Numbered from the stretch's first letter, positions 45,850 to 55,824 are shown. The stretch: DNA of 64,000 bases from Lachnospiraceae bacterium (GCA_017408735.1 JAFQUB010000056.1:1-64000); one strand, 5' to 3'. Program-made: numbers and translations. Notes: a model not told the origin generated them from the letters alone.

Positions 45850-47118
45850 TTATTCTCCCTTTAACACCATAGAAAGCATATGCGCCAAAGGTTCCATGGC
45901 ATTTTTTTCTTCTGCCACTGTATTGTTCTGGGCACCCACTTCCACCAGCAAAGTTTTCGGCAGCAAATGTAAATTATAACGATAACCTTTTAAATAAATT
46001 CTTCTGGTTAGACCCGGATAATATTCTTCCCCTTTTAACTGCATCTGAAATGCAAAAGACATATTGTCCTCCCGATAGGGATTTTGCAAATAATCAATGT
46101 TTCCCAGCTTTTTCGTTCTGCTCATTCCATTAAAAAACATAAATCTTGCAGTAGGTTTTCCGTTAATTTCCGTTACCAGATGGGTCTGCTCATCCATGGC
46201 ATCTCTGTGAATATCAAGCACCACTTCAATGGATGGATTTGCCTCTAAGATAGCCTGAATATCCGGTTCTGCCAAAGAATATGCCTTATTTCTGTCTAAC
46301 TTTCCATCAATCAAATCATAGGTGGTGGTATTATGTATCACATTAAAATTATATTTTTCTGTCAACAGCTTTGCCAGATATTCACCTACTCCTACAATTG
46401 TAGTACTCACATCTCCCGGAACAGAATCTGCGAAAGCTTCCTGAGAATGAGTATGGAAAATTAGAATCTGTGGCTTCGAATTGTCTCCTTTTATCTTCAT
46501 ATCCTTTCCCAACAGTTTATCTGCACTTAACTCTCCCGCTTCTACATAGGTAGTGCTATCTATTGTATAATATGTGCCTTTTATATATTCTTCATCTTTT
46601 AGAAGTTCCATATTAATTTCCTGCTTTTTTGTCGTGCTTTCTGTAGCATCTGCCGTTTCAGACTTTGTTTCTTCCTTTACCTCGTCCCCTTTTGGGGCAT
46701 CTTTCTTTTCTTCCTCCTTGGCTGTTTCTGCCACAATTACTACATTTCCATTTTCATCCACAAAGTTTTCATCATTTGCCTCACCCTTCAAAATCAATTC
46801 ATAGGCTCCCTCATTTTCCACCGCCGTCTCATATTCACAAACCTCCATGCTATATTCTAATAGGGGATACTGCTTTAGAATCCAGCTTTCCAATTTTGTA
46901 TACTCTTTTGTGGGTCCATCTTGAAAGGAGTACATAAGATTAGGTGACAGCGTTTCCACTATTTCTGCTGTCACCTTGCTTTCCATATATTTTTTCACAT
47001 CTTCTATCTGAATATCAAATCCCTGTCTTACAGACACTTGAATTACCTCAACAAAAAAAACGGTCGTTAGCAATAATACGATAATTTCTATACTTCTGTG
47101 CTTTCTTTTCTTATCCAT
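45850..47118 (-). CDS. spoIIP: stage II sporulation protein P
   Basis: This is a 422-residue membrane-anchored cell-wall hydrolase from ATG 47118 (GGGGGG upstream). An N-terminal membrane segment (about 8-26) is followed by a Glu/Lys/Thr-rich linker near residues 120-165. The SpoIIP amidase/endopeptidase domain has ILIFHTHSQEAFAD (metal-binding histidines), VLDIHRDAMDE and LLVEVGAQNNT. It digests septal peptidoglycan during engulfment. It lies 37 bp downstream of gpr, the usual gpr-spoIIP pair. Confidence 0.95.
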   Translation of the reverse strand: MDKKRKHRSIEIIVLLLTTVFFVEVIQVSVRQGFDIQIEDVKKYMESKVTAEIVETLSPNLMYSFQDGPTKEYTKLESWILKQYPLLEYSMEVCEYETAVENEGAYELILKGEANDENFVDENGNVVIVAETAKEEEKKDAPKGDEVKEETKSETADATESTTKKQEINMELLKDEEYIKGTYYTIDSTTYVEAGELSADKLLGKDMKIKGDNSKPQILIFHTHSQEAFADSVPGDVSTTIVGVGEYLAKLLTEKYNFNVIHNTTTYDLIDGKLDRNKAYSLAEPDIQAILEANPSIEVVLDIHRDAMDEQTHLVTEINGKPTARFMFFNGMSRTKKLGNIDYLQNPYREDNMSFAFQMQLKGEEYYPGLTRRIYLKGYRYNLHLLPKTLLVEVGAQNNTVAEEKNAMEPLAHMLSMVLKGE

Positions 47119-47182
47119 ACCATTCCCCCCGGCAACTATAATCATGAGGATTTGAACTTATCCACCTCTTTATTATATGCAC

Positions 47183-48139
47183 CTAAACAGTCTGAAATAC
47201 CATATTTAATGCTTCCGATATGGTAAAGCTTAAACGCTTCATGGTTTCGTCAATATCCTTTGGTGTAACAAACATTGTGTTCAGCTGGGGAGATAACAGT
47301 TCCCGAAACAACTCCTGTTTTTCCGCCACATTAAAGGTATTTAACACATTTCCAATGCTTTTTAAACTTTCTGCGTCTTCCATGGCATGAAGCATATTTT
47401 CCATAGCATCATTTACAATAACGGCTGCATCTACCACAGTCGGAACCCCTATGGAAATGACCGGGATTCCCATTACTTCACTGTTGATTGCATTTCTGTG
47501 GTTTCCTACTCCGGATCCGGGATTAATTCCGGTATCTGTGATCTGAATTGTTCGATTCAATCGTTTTGTGCTTCTAGCTGCCAACGCATCCACCACGATA
47601 AGCAAATCCGGATTCGTTTCTTTAATAACACCTTTTACAATCTCTGCGGATTCCATTCCGGTCTGTGCCATAACCCCCGGAACAATTCCACTGACGCTGT
47701 TGACCAGTTCTTTTCCCATGGCATATTTTCCATATTCCTTTACCACATGCCTTGTGATCAGCAAATTATTCACCACCAGAGGTCCTAAAGAATCCGGCGT
47801 TACCTCTCTGTTTCCCAGACCGACAATCAACACAGAATGTTCCTTGGAAAAATCTCCTAATAATTCTTTGATATATTTAGACAACACCCGGGATATTTCT
47901 CTATGATATCCTTCGTCCGGAACTGCCATGTTAGGCGCCTCTAATGTAATATAGGTCCCCATTGGCTTTCCCATGGCTTTGGCTCCATTTTTTGTTTCAA
48001 TCACAACTCTTGTAATATTTATTTCGTTCTTTGTGTCATAATCCTCATCAATCCGCACTCCTCTGATTTCCACATTGTCTTCTTCAAAGCTTTCTTTTGC
48101 CTCCACTGCCAAATCCGTACGCACTCTGAATTCGCTCAT
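47183..48139 (-). CDS. gpr: spore germination protease GPR
   Basis: The 318-residue aspartyl-type endopeptidase degrades small acid-soluble spore proteins. Family segments include VGLGNREVTPDSLGP, VSGIVPGVMAQTGMES, LLIVVDALAARSTKRL and TIQITDTGINPGSGVGNHR. A short propeptide precedes ITRVVIETKNG. It is paired with spoIIP and stands divergent from rpsT, as is usual in Firmicutes. Confidence 0.96.
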   Translation of the reverse strand: MSEFRVRTDLAVEAKESFEEDNVEIRGVRIDEDYDTKNEINITRVVIETKNGAKAMGKPMGTYITLEAPNMAVPDEGYHREISRVLSKYIKELLGDFSKEHSVLIVGLGNREVTPDSLGPLVVNNLLITRHVVKEYGKYAMGKELVNSVSGIVPGVMAQTGMESAEIVKGVIKETNPDLLIVVDALAARSTKRLNRTIQITDTGINPGSGVGNHRNAINSEVMGIPVISIGVPTVVDAAVIVNDAMENMLHAMEDAESLKSIGNVLNTFNVAEKQELFRELLSPQLNTMFVTPKDIDETMKRLSFTISEALNMVFQTV

Positions 48140-48208
48140 TTTCTGTTACCTTCCTTCTCTTTCATTACTTCTAATGGATATTTTTTGCAAAAAATACTAA
48201 AATATGTA

Positions 48209-48237
48209 TTGACAGAGAAAGATGTTTGTTCTATTAT
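48209..48237 (+). promoter_or_regulatory. rpsT promoter
   Basis: TTGACA (48209-48214), 17 bp, TATTAT (48232-48237); TATAAT also begins at 48235. It leaves a leader of about 90 bases before the TTG start of rpsT. Confidence 0.85.
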
Positions 48238-48337
48238 AATCTAGTGTGTTTACATTAACGTCCGTGTCCGTTTAATGCAAACCAAAACGTATTGAAACAA
48301 GTAATCAAATATAAAAATCTCATGGAGGTGTACGGAT

Positions 48338-48601
48338 TTGGCTAACATTAAATCAGCTAAGAAAAGAATTAAAGTTATTGCAACTAAAACAGAAAGAAAT
48401 AAGGCAATTAAGTCTGAAGTTAAGACTTACATCAAAAAGGTAGAAGCTGCTGTAGCTGCGAAAGATGCTACTGCTGCAAAAGAAGCTTTAGTTATTACAA
48501 CAAAGAAAATTGAAATGGCTGCTTCTAAAGGTGTTTACCACAAAAACAACGCTGCCAGAAAAGTTTCTCGTTTAGCAAAAGCTGTTAATTCTATTGCTTA
48601 A
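48338..48601 (+). CDS. rpsT: 30S ribosomal protein S20
   Basis: This is an 87-residue basic, helical protein (ANIKSAKKRIKVIATKTERN at the start, GVYHKNNAARKVSRLAKAVN at the end), the classic S20 pattern. It starts at TTG 48338 behind GGAGGTG. A TTG start is common for rpsT and is linked to autoregulation in E. coli. Confidence 0.97.
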   Translation: MANIKSAKKRIKVIATKTERNKAIKSEVKTYIKKVEAAVAAKDATAAKEALVITTKKIEMAASKGVYHKNNAARKVSRLAKAVNSIA

Positions 48602-48622
48602 TTAGAATAAAATGTAAACAAT

Positions 48623-48663
48623 AAGAGCAGTCAATCCCGTCAGTTGACTGCTCTTTTTTTTAT
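48623..48663 (+). terminator. rpsT terminator
   Basis: A 12-bp stem (AAGAGCAGTCAA with TTGACTGCTCTT) with a 9-nt loop is followed by a long T-run after the rpsT stop. It also serves the converging EAL-domain gene. Confidence 0.92.
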
Positions 48664-50046
48664 TTATTTTTTCTTTTTTAACATTTTCTCATACTCTTTT
48701 GCCTCAATAGGCTTGGAAAAATAAAATCCTTGAATTTCATCACATTCTACTAAATTTAAAAATTTATACTGTATTTCATTTTCCACCCCCTCAGCAACTA
48801 CATGCATATTTAAGGATCGTACCAGTGAAATAATGGTTGCAATAATTCGTTCTACTCTTTTATTGTTTCCAATATCATCCACAAAGCTTTTATCAATTTT
48901 AACGGTATCAACTTCTACGTTTTTTAACATATTCAGAGAAGAATATCCTTTTCCAAAATCATCCATCAATACCTCAAATCCCAGTTCATGAAGCTGATTA
49001 ATAACATTCTCCAATACTACCGTATTTTCAAAAAGAGCCGTTTCTGTTAATTCCAACTGTACGTATTTTGGTTTCAGCTCGTAACGTTCCCGAATTTCCA
49101 TATATTCCTTAATGAAGTTAGAATTATATAACTGCATCTGGGACAAATTAACAGATACCGGTTTAACATCCAAGCCTTTATCTAACCAGCTTCTCATATC
49201 TTTACACGCCTGTTCAAACACATACTTGTCTAATTGCTTTATAAAACCATTACTTTCAAACAATGAAATAAATTCGGATGGCGGAATGACATTTTCCCCA
49301 TTCATACGCCATCTGACAAGTGCCTCTGCACCTACAATCTCTTTGCTTTGAGTACTGTATTTTGGTTGATAGCATACATAAAACTCGCCTTTTTCCAAAG
49401 CTTTTTCCATTCTATCTTCTATCTCTTTATTTCTTATCTGCTTTTGCTTTATTTCATCACTATAGAATGCATACAGCTTGTCATGCTGCCCCTTAATCGT
49501 CCTTCGGGCAACATCACTTCGAAATAGAATACGTTCTACCGTATGTTTTCGGTTCTTCAATATATATACCCCGACGGAGATTTTTAAATCGTAATAGATT
49601 TCTCCACGTTCAATTTCTTCTCTGATATCATCATACATGGCCTCTATACGCTGCTTGATGGTATCTTCATCTTTATATTGAAACAATGCATAAAATTGAT
49701 CAGCATCCCGATGACAGCAGAATTCATTTTCTCGGGTTTCCTCCTTCAACGCTTTCCATACATAATTGATTGCTTTGATATATTCTTCGCTTCCAAAAAT
49801 TTCTTCAATATATTTTGACTTATCAACGTCAATACTCAATACAGCACAAATCTGTTTGTTGTTCTTCTTTAAATACTCTTCTAAATCCCGTTTAAATTTC
49901 TCATAGGTACTCCCACCCGTGATACAGTCTACAAATATAATCTTTTCCAGTTCCTGATTACGTTTTTTTTGAAAACAACATAAGGTTACCAAAAATATGA
50001 CTGTAATTGCAAAAATGCCACCAAAAATGCAATACCAAATGCTCAT
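48664..50046 (-). CDS. GGDEF-EAL protein, probable cyclic di-GMP phosphodiesterase
   Basis: The 460-residue protein has one N-terminal membrane segment (about 4-24). A degenerate GGDEF domain follows, with RDADQF at the active-site position, so cyclase activity is unlikely. The EAL domain has EALVRWR, PVSVNLSQMQL, QLELTETALFEN, LMDDFGKGYSSL and KIDKSFVDDI, the residues needed for phosphodiesterase activity. It should hydrolyse cyclic di-GMP at the membrane, with the GGDEF part perhaps sensing GTP. No operon partner. Confidence 0.9.
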   Translation of the reverse strand: MSIWYCIFGGIFAITVIFLVTLCCFQKKRNQELEKIIFVDCITGGSTYEKFKRDLEEYLKKNNKQICAVLSIDVDKSKYIEEIFGSEEYIKAINYVWKALKEETRENEFCCHRDADQFYALFQYKDEDTIKQRIEAMYDDIREEIERGEIYYDLKISVGVYILKNRKHTVERILFRSDVARRTIKGQHDKLYAFYSDEIKQKQIRNKEIEDRMEKALEKGEFYVCYQPKYSTQSKEIVGAEALVRWRMNGENVIPPSEFISLFESNGFIKQLDKYVFEQACKDMRSWLDKGLDVKPVSVNLSQMQLYNSNFIKEYMEIRERYELKPKYVQLELTETALFENTVVLENVINQLHELGFEVLMDDFGKGYSSLNMLKNVEVDTVKIDKSFVDDIGNNKRVERIIATIISLVRSLNMHVVAEGVENEIQYKFLNLVECDEIQGFYFSKPIEAKEYEKMLKKKK

Positions 50047-50129
50047 AGAATACCACCCCTTTATTCCCTTTCCATTTTTTCTCCTCGTTCATTATATTAC
50101 TTTATGCTAAAATTTTCCATATTTTTTTC

Positions 50130-51428
50130 TCATCCCACAATACGAAGCCCTTTCGGATAATGATTTTTAAACATTCCATTACTATATTTTGCAAACCCCA
50201 GGGGCTGATTTTCTACACACACCAGATACCATCCTTTTTCATCTGCTTCACCTTCCAATGTTTCCCCTCTTAAAAAACGTTCCACATCCTTTTCTTCCTG
50301 GGAAAAATTCAGCACATGTTTGCATTCACTCACTTTTAATGCATGAGAAAGAGCGTGAGCAGGCTCAAACCGGTTCTTTTTAAAACTTCCCAAATGAAGC
50401 CCTGGTCGCAGTACCTTTAAGCCTTTCAGCTCAGGTGCCTGTTTCGGAAGTAAAAACAAATTATCTCCAAAGGTGACAAATGCTCCCTCTAATTTCTCCT
50501 GCAATGTAGTTTTCATAAATTCTTCCACCTGCATAAGCTTACTTTTTTCTATTTTTTGCGGCTTAAAAGGTGTATTTACTGCCGTACTTTCTCCTTCTCT
50601 TTGCAGTACTGCCGCAAAATGACCTTCTCCTTTCACTTTATGAGGCCAGATTCTATGCATACTTACAATCTCATATTCCGGATGTTCTTCCACAAATCCC
50701 TGTATTACGTCTTCATTCTCCTGCTTTGCAAAAGTACAGGTAGAATAAATAATACGTCCGCCCGGTTTTAACATGGAAGATGCATAGGAAAGAATTTCCC
50801 GCTGACGTTTTGCACAGTTTTCTACATTTTCTTCACTCCACTCACTTACTGCCAAAGGCTCTTTCTTAAACATTCCTTCACCAGAACAAGGAGCATCCAC
50901 CACAATTTTATCAAAAAAAAAGTTCATAAACTTGCTGAGTCTTTCCGGACTTTCATTGGTTACAATTGCATTTCTGATACCCATACGCTCTATATTTTGT
51001 GATAAAATGGCAGCTCTCTGGGGATTGATTTCATTGGAAATTAACATTCCTTTGCCCTGCATTTTACAGGCAAGCTGAGTACTTTTCCCACCTGGTGCTG
51101 CACATAAATCCAACACAATATCTCCCGGTATGATTTCTGCCAGTTCTGCCGTAATCATGGCACTGGGTTCCTGTATATAGTACAGCCCTGCCTCATGGAA
51201 AGCATGTTTCCCCGGTCTTTCCTCATCCTTATAGTAAAATCCTGTTTCACACCATGGTACTGTTTCCAAAGAGAATGGAAGTATATTTAATGCTTCTTCT
51301 TTTGACATTTTCAATGTATTGATGCGCATACCATACGCCCGTTCTTTGTCATAAGAAGCAAGAAATTCTTCGAATTCTCCTCCCAGCATCTGTTTCATTC
51401 GCTCCATAAATTGTACTGGTAAATCCAT
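50130..51428 (-). CDS. NOL1/NOP2/Sun-family 16S rRNA m5C methyltransferase (RsmF-like)
   Basis: The 432-residue protein has an SAM-binding motif LDLCAAPGGKSTQLA and the two cysteines of m5C methyltransferases, VDAPCSGEGMFKKE and STCTFA, then a C-terminal RNA-binding/PUA-like part ending in KNHYPKGLRIVG. It methylates a cytosine in rRNA. RsmF-like naming is based on overall layout (Sun domain plus C-terminal extension) and remains approximate. Confidence 0.9.
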   Translation of the reverse strand: MDLPVQFMERMKQMLGGEFEEFLASYDKERAYGMRINTLKMSKEEALNILPFSLETVPWCETGFYYKDEERPGKHAFHEAGLYYIQEPSAMITAELAEIIPGDIVLDLCAAPGGKSTQLACKMQGKGMLISNEINPQRAAILSQNIERMGIRNAIVTNESPERLSKFMNFFFDKIVVDAPCSGEGMFKKEPLAVSEWSEENVENCAKRQREILSYASSMLKPGGRIIYSTCTFAKQENEDVIQGFVEEHPEYEIVSMHRIWPHKVKGEGHFAAVLQREGESTAVNTPFKPQKIEKSKLMQVEEFMKTTLQEKLEGAFVTFGDNLFLLPKQAPELKGLKVLRPGLHLGSFKKNRFEPAHALSHALKVSECKHVLNFSQEEKDVERFLRGETLEGEADEKGWYLVCVENQPLGFAKYSNGMFKNHYPKGLRIVG

Positions 51429-51451
51429 TGTTTTTTCCTTTCTTTACATTC

Positions 51452-51487
51452 AAAAATATCCGCTGAAGAAACTCAACGGATATTTTT
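51452..51487. terminator. terminator after nrdR
   Basis: An 11-bp AT-rich stem (51452-51462 with 51477-51487) with T-runs on both strands, just past the nrdR stop codon. Confidence 0.75.
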
Positions 51488-51520
51488 ACGGTTCATGTAT
51501 CATCATTTTCATCTAAAACA

Positions 51521-51970
51521 TTATGTTAACATCTTTTTTAATTCATCCATAAATGTATTTACATCTTTGAATTCACGATAAACTGACGCGAAACGAACAT
51601 AAGCAACTGCCTCTAAGTCCTTTAACTTATCCATCACCAGTTCGCCAATCACTTTACTTTCAATCTCTTTTTCTTCCCTATTGAAAATCGTTGTCTCCAC
51701 TTCATCAATCAACGAATTAATTTGATGGACGGAAATCGGTCTTTTATGACATGCTCTCATAACTCCGGCTTCAATCTTTGATCTTTCATACGGTTCTCTA
51801 TTATTATCCTTTTTAATTACAACCAATGGTATGGTTTCTATCTTTTCATAAGTGGTAAAACGCTTTCCACACTCATCACACATTCTTCTCCGACGAATAG
51901 AGCTGTTATCCTCTGCCGGTCTGGAATCGATTACTCTTGTATTTTCATTATTGCAAAATGGACACTTCAT
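51521..51970 (-). CDS. nrdR: transcriptional repressor NrdR
   Basis: The 149-residue protein starts at ATG 51970 (GGAGGG upstream). It has an N-terminal zinc ribbon (CPFC...CDEC) with RVIDSRPAEDNSSIRRRR between, then an ATP-cone domain (PLVVIKKDNNREPYERSKIE). It represses ribonucleotide reductase genes in response to ATP/dATP. It is transcribed alone. Confidence 0.96.
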   Translation of the reverse strand: MKCPFCNNENTRVIDSRPAEDNSSIRRRRMCDECGKRFTTYEKIETIPLVVIKKDNNREPYERSKIEAGVMRACHKRPISVHQINSLIDEVETTIFNREEKEIESKVIGELVMDKLKDLEAVAYVRFASVYREFKDVNTFMDELKKMLT

Positions 51971-52017
51971 TTTTCCCTCCAAAATTATGCAACATTGTTT
52001 CCAATTTCCTAGTTTTC

Positions 52018-52047
52018 ATTATAATTCATAATCGACTTGCATGTCAA
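52018..52047 (-). promoter_or_regulatory. nrdR promoter
   Basis: On the minus strand TTGACA (52042-52047), 18 bp, TATAAT (52018-52023). The -35 box overlaps the last bases of the cysteine desulfurase gene. Confidence 0.85.
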
Positions 52048-53195
52048 CCGGACTTTTCCCTTAAAGACTGGACACTTTCCTTCAAAATCTCCACCACATA
52101 ATCTAATTCTTTTCTTGTGATATCTTCGTTAATACTTAACCGCAAAGATGCATTGGCGGTCTGCTCATCCAAGCCGATTGCTATTAATACGTGAGAAGGC
52201 TCTGTATTTCCTGTAGTACAGGCAGAACCTGCAGAGCCACAGATGCCTTTCATTTCCAACAGAATCAACAGTGACTCCCCTTCAATCCCCTCAAAACAGA
52301 AATTTGCATTGGAGGGCAGTCTGTAATAAGGATGCCCATTTAACCTTACTCTTGGAATCTCATTTAAAATTCTTCGAATCAAATAATTTCTCTGATAAGT
52401 TTCTTTGCGTATCCGGTAATTCATTGTGCGGATGGCTAACTCTGCCGCCTTCGCCATTCCTACGATAGCAGCCGTATTTTCCGTACCTGCACGCATTCCC
52501 CGTTCCTGTCCTCCACCATTAATAAATGGACAGATTTTTGTTCCCTTTCGCACATACAAAAATCCACTTCCTCTGGGACCTCTGAACTTGTGACCACTGA
52601 CGCTGATTAAATCAGCCTGAAGCTGTCTGACATCCATTGGCATTTGTCCATACATCTGAACGGCATCTGTGTGAAACAACACTCCTCTCGCTTTTGCAAT
52701 TCTTGCAGCTTCCCATACTGGTTCTATAGTTCCAATTTCATTATTTGCTGCCATAACCGAAATTAAAATCGTATCCTCTCTGATAGCATCTTCCAGTTCT
52801 TCCAAACGAATTCTTCCCTTTTCATCCACATTCAGATAAGTGACTTCATATCCATCTTCTTCTAATTGTTTGCAGGAATTTAACACTGCATGATGCTCTA
52901 TTTTTGTGGTAATAATATGACGCCCCTTTTCACGATTGGCATGAGCCACCCCTTTCAACGCCCAGTTATCCGCCTCACTTCCCCCTGCTGTGAAATAAAT
53001 TTCCTCTGACTCTGCCCCCAAAGTATCTGCTATCAGCTTTCTGCTATCTTGAATTACTTTTTGATTCTCCATGGCAATGCCATACATACTAGAGGGATTG
53101 GCATAGTATTCTTCCAGATAAGGCATCATCGCCTCCACAACTTCTTTCCTTGGTTTCGTTGTTGCTGCATTATCCATATAAATAGTTCGCTCCAT
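52044..53195 (-). CDS. cysteine desulfurase (NifS/IscS type)
   Basis: This is a PLP enzyme of 383 residues from ATG 53195 (AAGAAGGGAAATT upstream; the frame is open to 53261). It begins MERTIYMDNAATTKPRKEV and has SVSGHKFRGPRGSGFLYV with the PLP lysine, GMRAGTENTAAIVGMAKA, and the mobile loop SAGSACTTGN with the sulfur-accepting cysteine. It makes sulfane sulfur from cysteine for iron-sulfur clusters or tRNA thiolation. No thiI or iscU gene follows, so the acceptor is not shown. Confidence 0.93.
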   Translation of the reverse strand: MERTIYMDNAATTKPRKEVVEAMMPYLEEYYANPSSMYGIAMENQKVIQDSRKLIADTLGAESEEIYFTAGGSEADNWALKGVAHANREKGRHIITTKIEHHAVLNSCKQLEEDGYEVTYLNVDEKGRIRLEELEDAIREDTILISVMAANNEIGTIEPVWEAARIAKARGVLFHTDAVQMYGQMPMDVRQLQADLISVSGHKFRGPRGSGFLYVRKGTKICPFINGGGQERGMRAGTENTAAIVGMAKAAELAIRTMNYRIRKETYQRNYLIRRILNEIPRVRLNGHPYYRLPSNANFCFEGIEGESLLILLEMKGICGSAGSACTTGNTEPSHVLIAIGLDEQTANASLRLSINEDITRKELDYVVEILKESVQSLREKSG

Positions 53196-53291
53196 AATTT
53201 CCCTTCTTTCTATATCCTTAATTAAAATCAAATTCATGTATATCTTATTTTTATTTTCCATATACTATATTAACTTTTGGTTTTCAGGTTA

Positions 53292-54602
53292 ATGAAAATG
53301 AAGATATCAGGTAAAAAAGCTGCTTTTATAAAAGGAACATTTATCCTGACCATGACAGGATTTATCAATAAAATTATTGGTTTCTTTTATAGAATATTCT
53401 TATCCAACAAAATTGGTGCAGAAGGAATGGGAATTTATCAATTAATCTTTCCGGTTGTCGCCATATGCCATGCAATTACCGTCTGTGGTATCAGCACTTC
53501 GATTTCCAAATTGGTTGCTGAAAAACATGCCCTCAAAGATGAAACCGGTGCCAAATCCATTTTGTTTGGAGGTTTGGTGTTGTCTGTGGGGCTTTCCATT
53601 CTCACCGGAACAGTTCTGATACTTTCTGCCAACACACTCTCCGTACATATTTACAACGAACCCCGCTGTGGTCTGTTATTTAAAATCATTGCCTTATCCC
53701 TGCCTTTTTCCGCAGTACATTCTTGTATCTGCGGTTATTACTTTGGCAAACAAAAAACCAGTATTCCTTCCATTTCCCAGCTGGTAGAACAACTTGTCCG
53801 TGTGGGTTCCGTCTTTTTTATCTGTCACATTTTAGAAAGCCGGAATTCTCCGGTGGAAATTTCCGTTGCTGTTATAGGAATTGTTTTAGGCGAAACCATT
53901 TCCATGTTATTTTGTCTGACTGCCTTTGGACATGACAATGTGGCAATGCCGAAAACCACAGATAACCTTTGTTTTCTTCCCCTTATCTGCCTAAGTCTTC
54001 CTCTTACCTTTAACCGCCTTGCCCTTCATCTGCTTCAAAGCATCGAGGCCTTGCTGCTGCCACTGTCCCTTGCTTCCTTTGGACTAAAAAAAACTGAGGC
54101 TTTGCAGGTATATGGCACATTAACCGGAATGGCGCTTCCATTTATTTTGTTCCCCTCTGCCATTACCAATTCCATTGCCACACTATTACTTCCAACCATT
54201 GCAGAAGCCAAGGCCGCCGACAACCAAAAGCTGATTCGCTCCTTAATTTACAAATCTTTCACTTTAAGTATTGGTTTTGGTTTTTTACTTACTGCCGGAT
54301 TTCTGGTATGTGGACCTTTTTTGGGGGGATTTTTCTTCCAAAGCCCTCTGGCAGGACGTTTTATCCGCACCTTGTCCTTCCTCTGCCCGTTTTTATGCCT
54401 TACCATCACTTTGGAGAGCATCTTAAATGGTCTGGGAAAAACCATGACTTCCTTTATCCACAACATAACCGGACTGATTATCCGCATTTTGTTTGTGGTT
54501 TTAACAATTCCTACCGTTGGAATTACCGGGTATTTATGGGGTATTCTTGCCAGTGAAATTTTAATCAGCCTTCTTCATCTTTTTTCCTTAAAAAAACTTT
54601 AG
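53292..54602 (+). CDS. SpoVB-like polysaccharide/lipid flippase of the MOP superfamily
   Basis: The membrane protein has about 436 residues and around 12-14 hydrophobic segments. The N-terminus GTFILTMTGFINKIIGFFYR and SNKIGAEGMGIYQLIFPV are typical of SpoVB/MurJ-related exporters in spore formers. It probably flips a lipid-linked cell-wall precursor during cortex formation. The start is uncertain: ATG 53292 or 53298 follow only a weak CAGG; the frame is open from 53277. The gene is divergent from the cysteine desulfurase gene. Confidence 0.85.
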   Translation: MKMKISGKKAAFIKGTFILTMTGFINKIIGFFYRIFLSNKIGAEGMGIYQLIFPVVAICHAITVCGISTSISKLVAEKHALKDETGAKSILFGGLVLSVGLSILTGTVLILSANTLSVHIYNEPRCGLLFKIIALSLPFSAVHSCICGYYFGKQKTSIPSISQLVEQLVRVGSVFFICHILESRNSPVEISVAVIGIVLGETISMLFCLTAFGHDNVAMPKTTDNLCFLPLICLSLPLTFNRLALHLLQSIEALLLPLSLASFGLKKTEALQVYGTLTGMALPFILFPSAITNSIATLLLPTIAEAKAADNQKLIRSLIYKSFTLSIGFGFLLTAGFLVCGPFLGGFFFQSPLAGRFIRTLSFLCPFLCLTITLESILNGLGKTMTSFIHNITGLIIRILFVVLTIPTVGITGYLWGILASEILISLLHLFSLKKL

Positions 54603-54706
54603 TTTTTTTCTTTTTTCCAACGATTTACTCTTGCGTCATTTTCTCTGAAAGGGTATCATAAATACATGCGATAAATGTCGAAAATACATATGAAGGGAAT
54701 TTTTAT

Positions 54707-55789
54707 ATGAGAAAATTACTTAAGAGCAATGTTTTGGGGCTGATTCTGTTTTGTTTTCTATTGACCACTTCCGCCATCACAACCAGGGCAGCATCTGTAA
54801 CTCCATCACCCGGGATTACACAACCCCCAATGATTTCCGTTGATTTTAACCTAAATTACAAAACTTCTATTAAATATGAGGATATTCTTGTCACTGCTAA
54901 CAAAAAGTATGGCAAACTACCTGCTCCTTCTAGAAAGGGTTATACCTTTCAAGGCTGGTACACCTCTGCCAAAAAAGGAACCAAGGTAAAATCCTCCACC
55001 CGTGTAAAAAATTCAGAAGCTCATACCTTATACGCTCACTGGAAAGCAAAAACATATAAGGTAAAATTAAACGCCAGGGGCGGTAAAGTTTCTAAATCCA
55101 GTTACAAAAAAACGTATGGTTCTACTTATGGTAAACTCTCTACGCCAACCAAAAAAGGTTACAAATTCCTAGGCTGGTTTACCAAGAAATCTGGTGGTAC
55201 CCAGATACTTCCTACAAGCAAAGTAAAAATCACAAAAACAACCACCTTATATGCCCATTGGGATTATCTATATCCGGAAATTATTTTGAAGGATTATTCC
55301 ATGACTCAAAGTCAGTACAATGCATTTCCTTATGTACAGACTCAGACAGCTTATCAGAAAATTATGCTTGGAAATTCTTCTTATTCCCTCGCACGTTCCG
55401 GTTGTCTGACCTGTAACATTGCATTGATTATGACTTATCGTGGCAACAAAACACTGCCAACAGAACTATCCCGCAACACAGGATTGTATACTTCCGGTGG
55501 TCTGCTGATTTGGGGAAAGCTGCCAGATGTATGGACTCAGGAATATTGCGGCAACACCGTTGCCATAAACCGCCTTTACACTTTACTTTCCGAGGGCAAA
55601 ATGGCGTCTGTATGTTTAAAGAACTCTTATGGCGGTATGCATTGGGTAACTGTCTATGGATATTCCGGAAGTAAGAATCTTTCCGCAGACAAATTTCTAA
55701 TTTTTGATCCTGGAAAATATTCGAACAAAACGTTGCAGGATGTGATAAATCAAAAAGGAAATATTACAAGAATTATTTATATTAAATAA
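54707..55789 (+). CDS. secreted InlB-B-repeat protein with C39-like peptidase domain
   Basis: The 360-residue precursor has a signal peptide (about 1-29, ending TRAAS). Two InlB-B (Listeria-Bacteroides) repeats follow at about 45-105 and 110-177, each closing with TLYAHW and containing GYTFQGWYTS or GYKFLGWFTK. The C-terminal part (about 190-360) looks like a papain-fold C39-type peptidase: cysteine in SGCLTCNIALIM, histidine in GGMHWVTVYGY, aspartate in FLIFDPG. It is likely a surface or secreted cysteine peptidase or wall-binding protein. Substrate unknown. Confidence 0.8.
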   Translation: MRKLLKSNVLGLILFCFLLTTSAITTRAASVTPSPGITQPPMISVDFNLNYKTSIKYEDILVTANKKYGKLPAPSRKGYTFQGWYTSAKKGTKVKSSTRVKNSEAHTLYAHWKAKTYKVKLNARGGKVSKSSYKKTYGSTYGKLSTPTKKGYKFLGWFTKKSGGTQILPTSKVKITKTTTLYAHWDYLYPEIILKDYSMTQSQYNAFPYVQTQTAYQKIMLGNSSYSLARSGCLTCNIALIMTYRGNKTLPTELSRNTGLYTSGGLLIWGKLPDVWTQEYCGNTVAINRLYTLLSEGKMASVCLKNSYGGMHWVTVYGYSGSKNLSADKFLIFDPGKYSNKTLQDVINQKGNITRIIYIK

Positions 55790-55824
55790 AAAATAATAGT
55801 CACTCAGTAAAGAAAGCTTTTGCA

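Noticed and set aside
48247..48337. Riboswitch in the rpsT leader
   Set aside because: The leader is about 90 bases without a clear conserved fold; S20 leaders are usually autoregulatory and I see no known riboswitch core.
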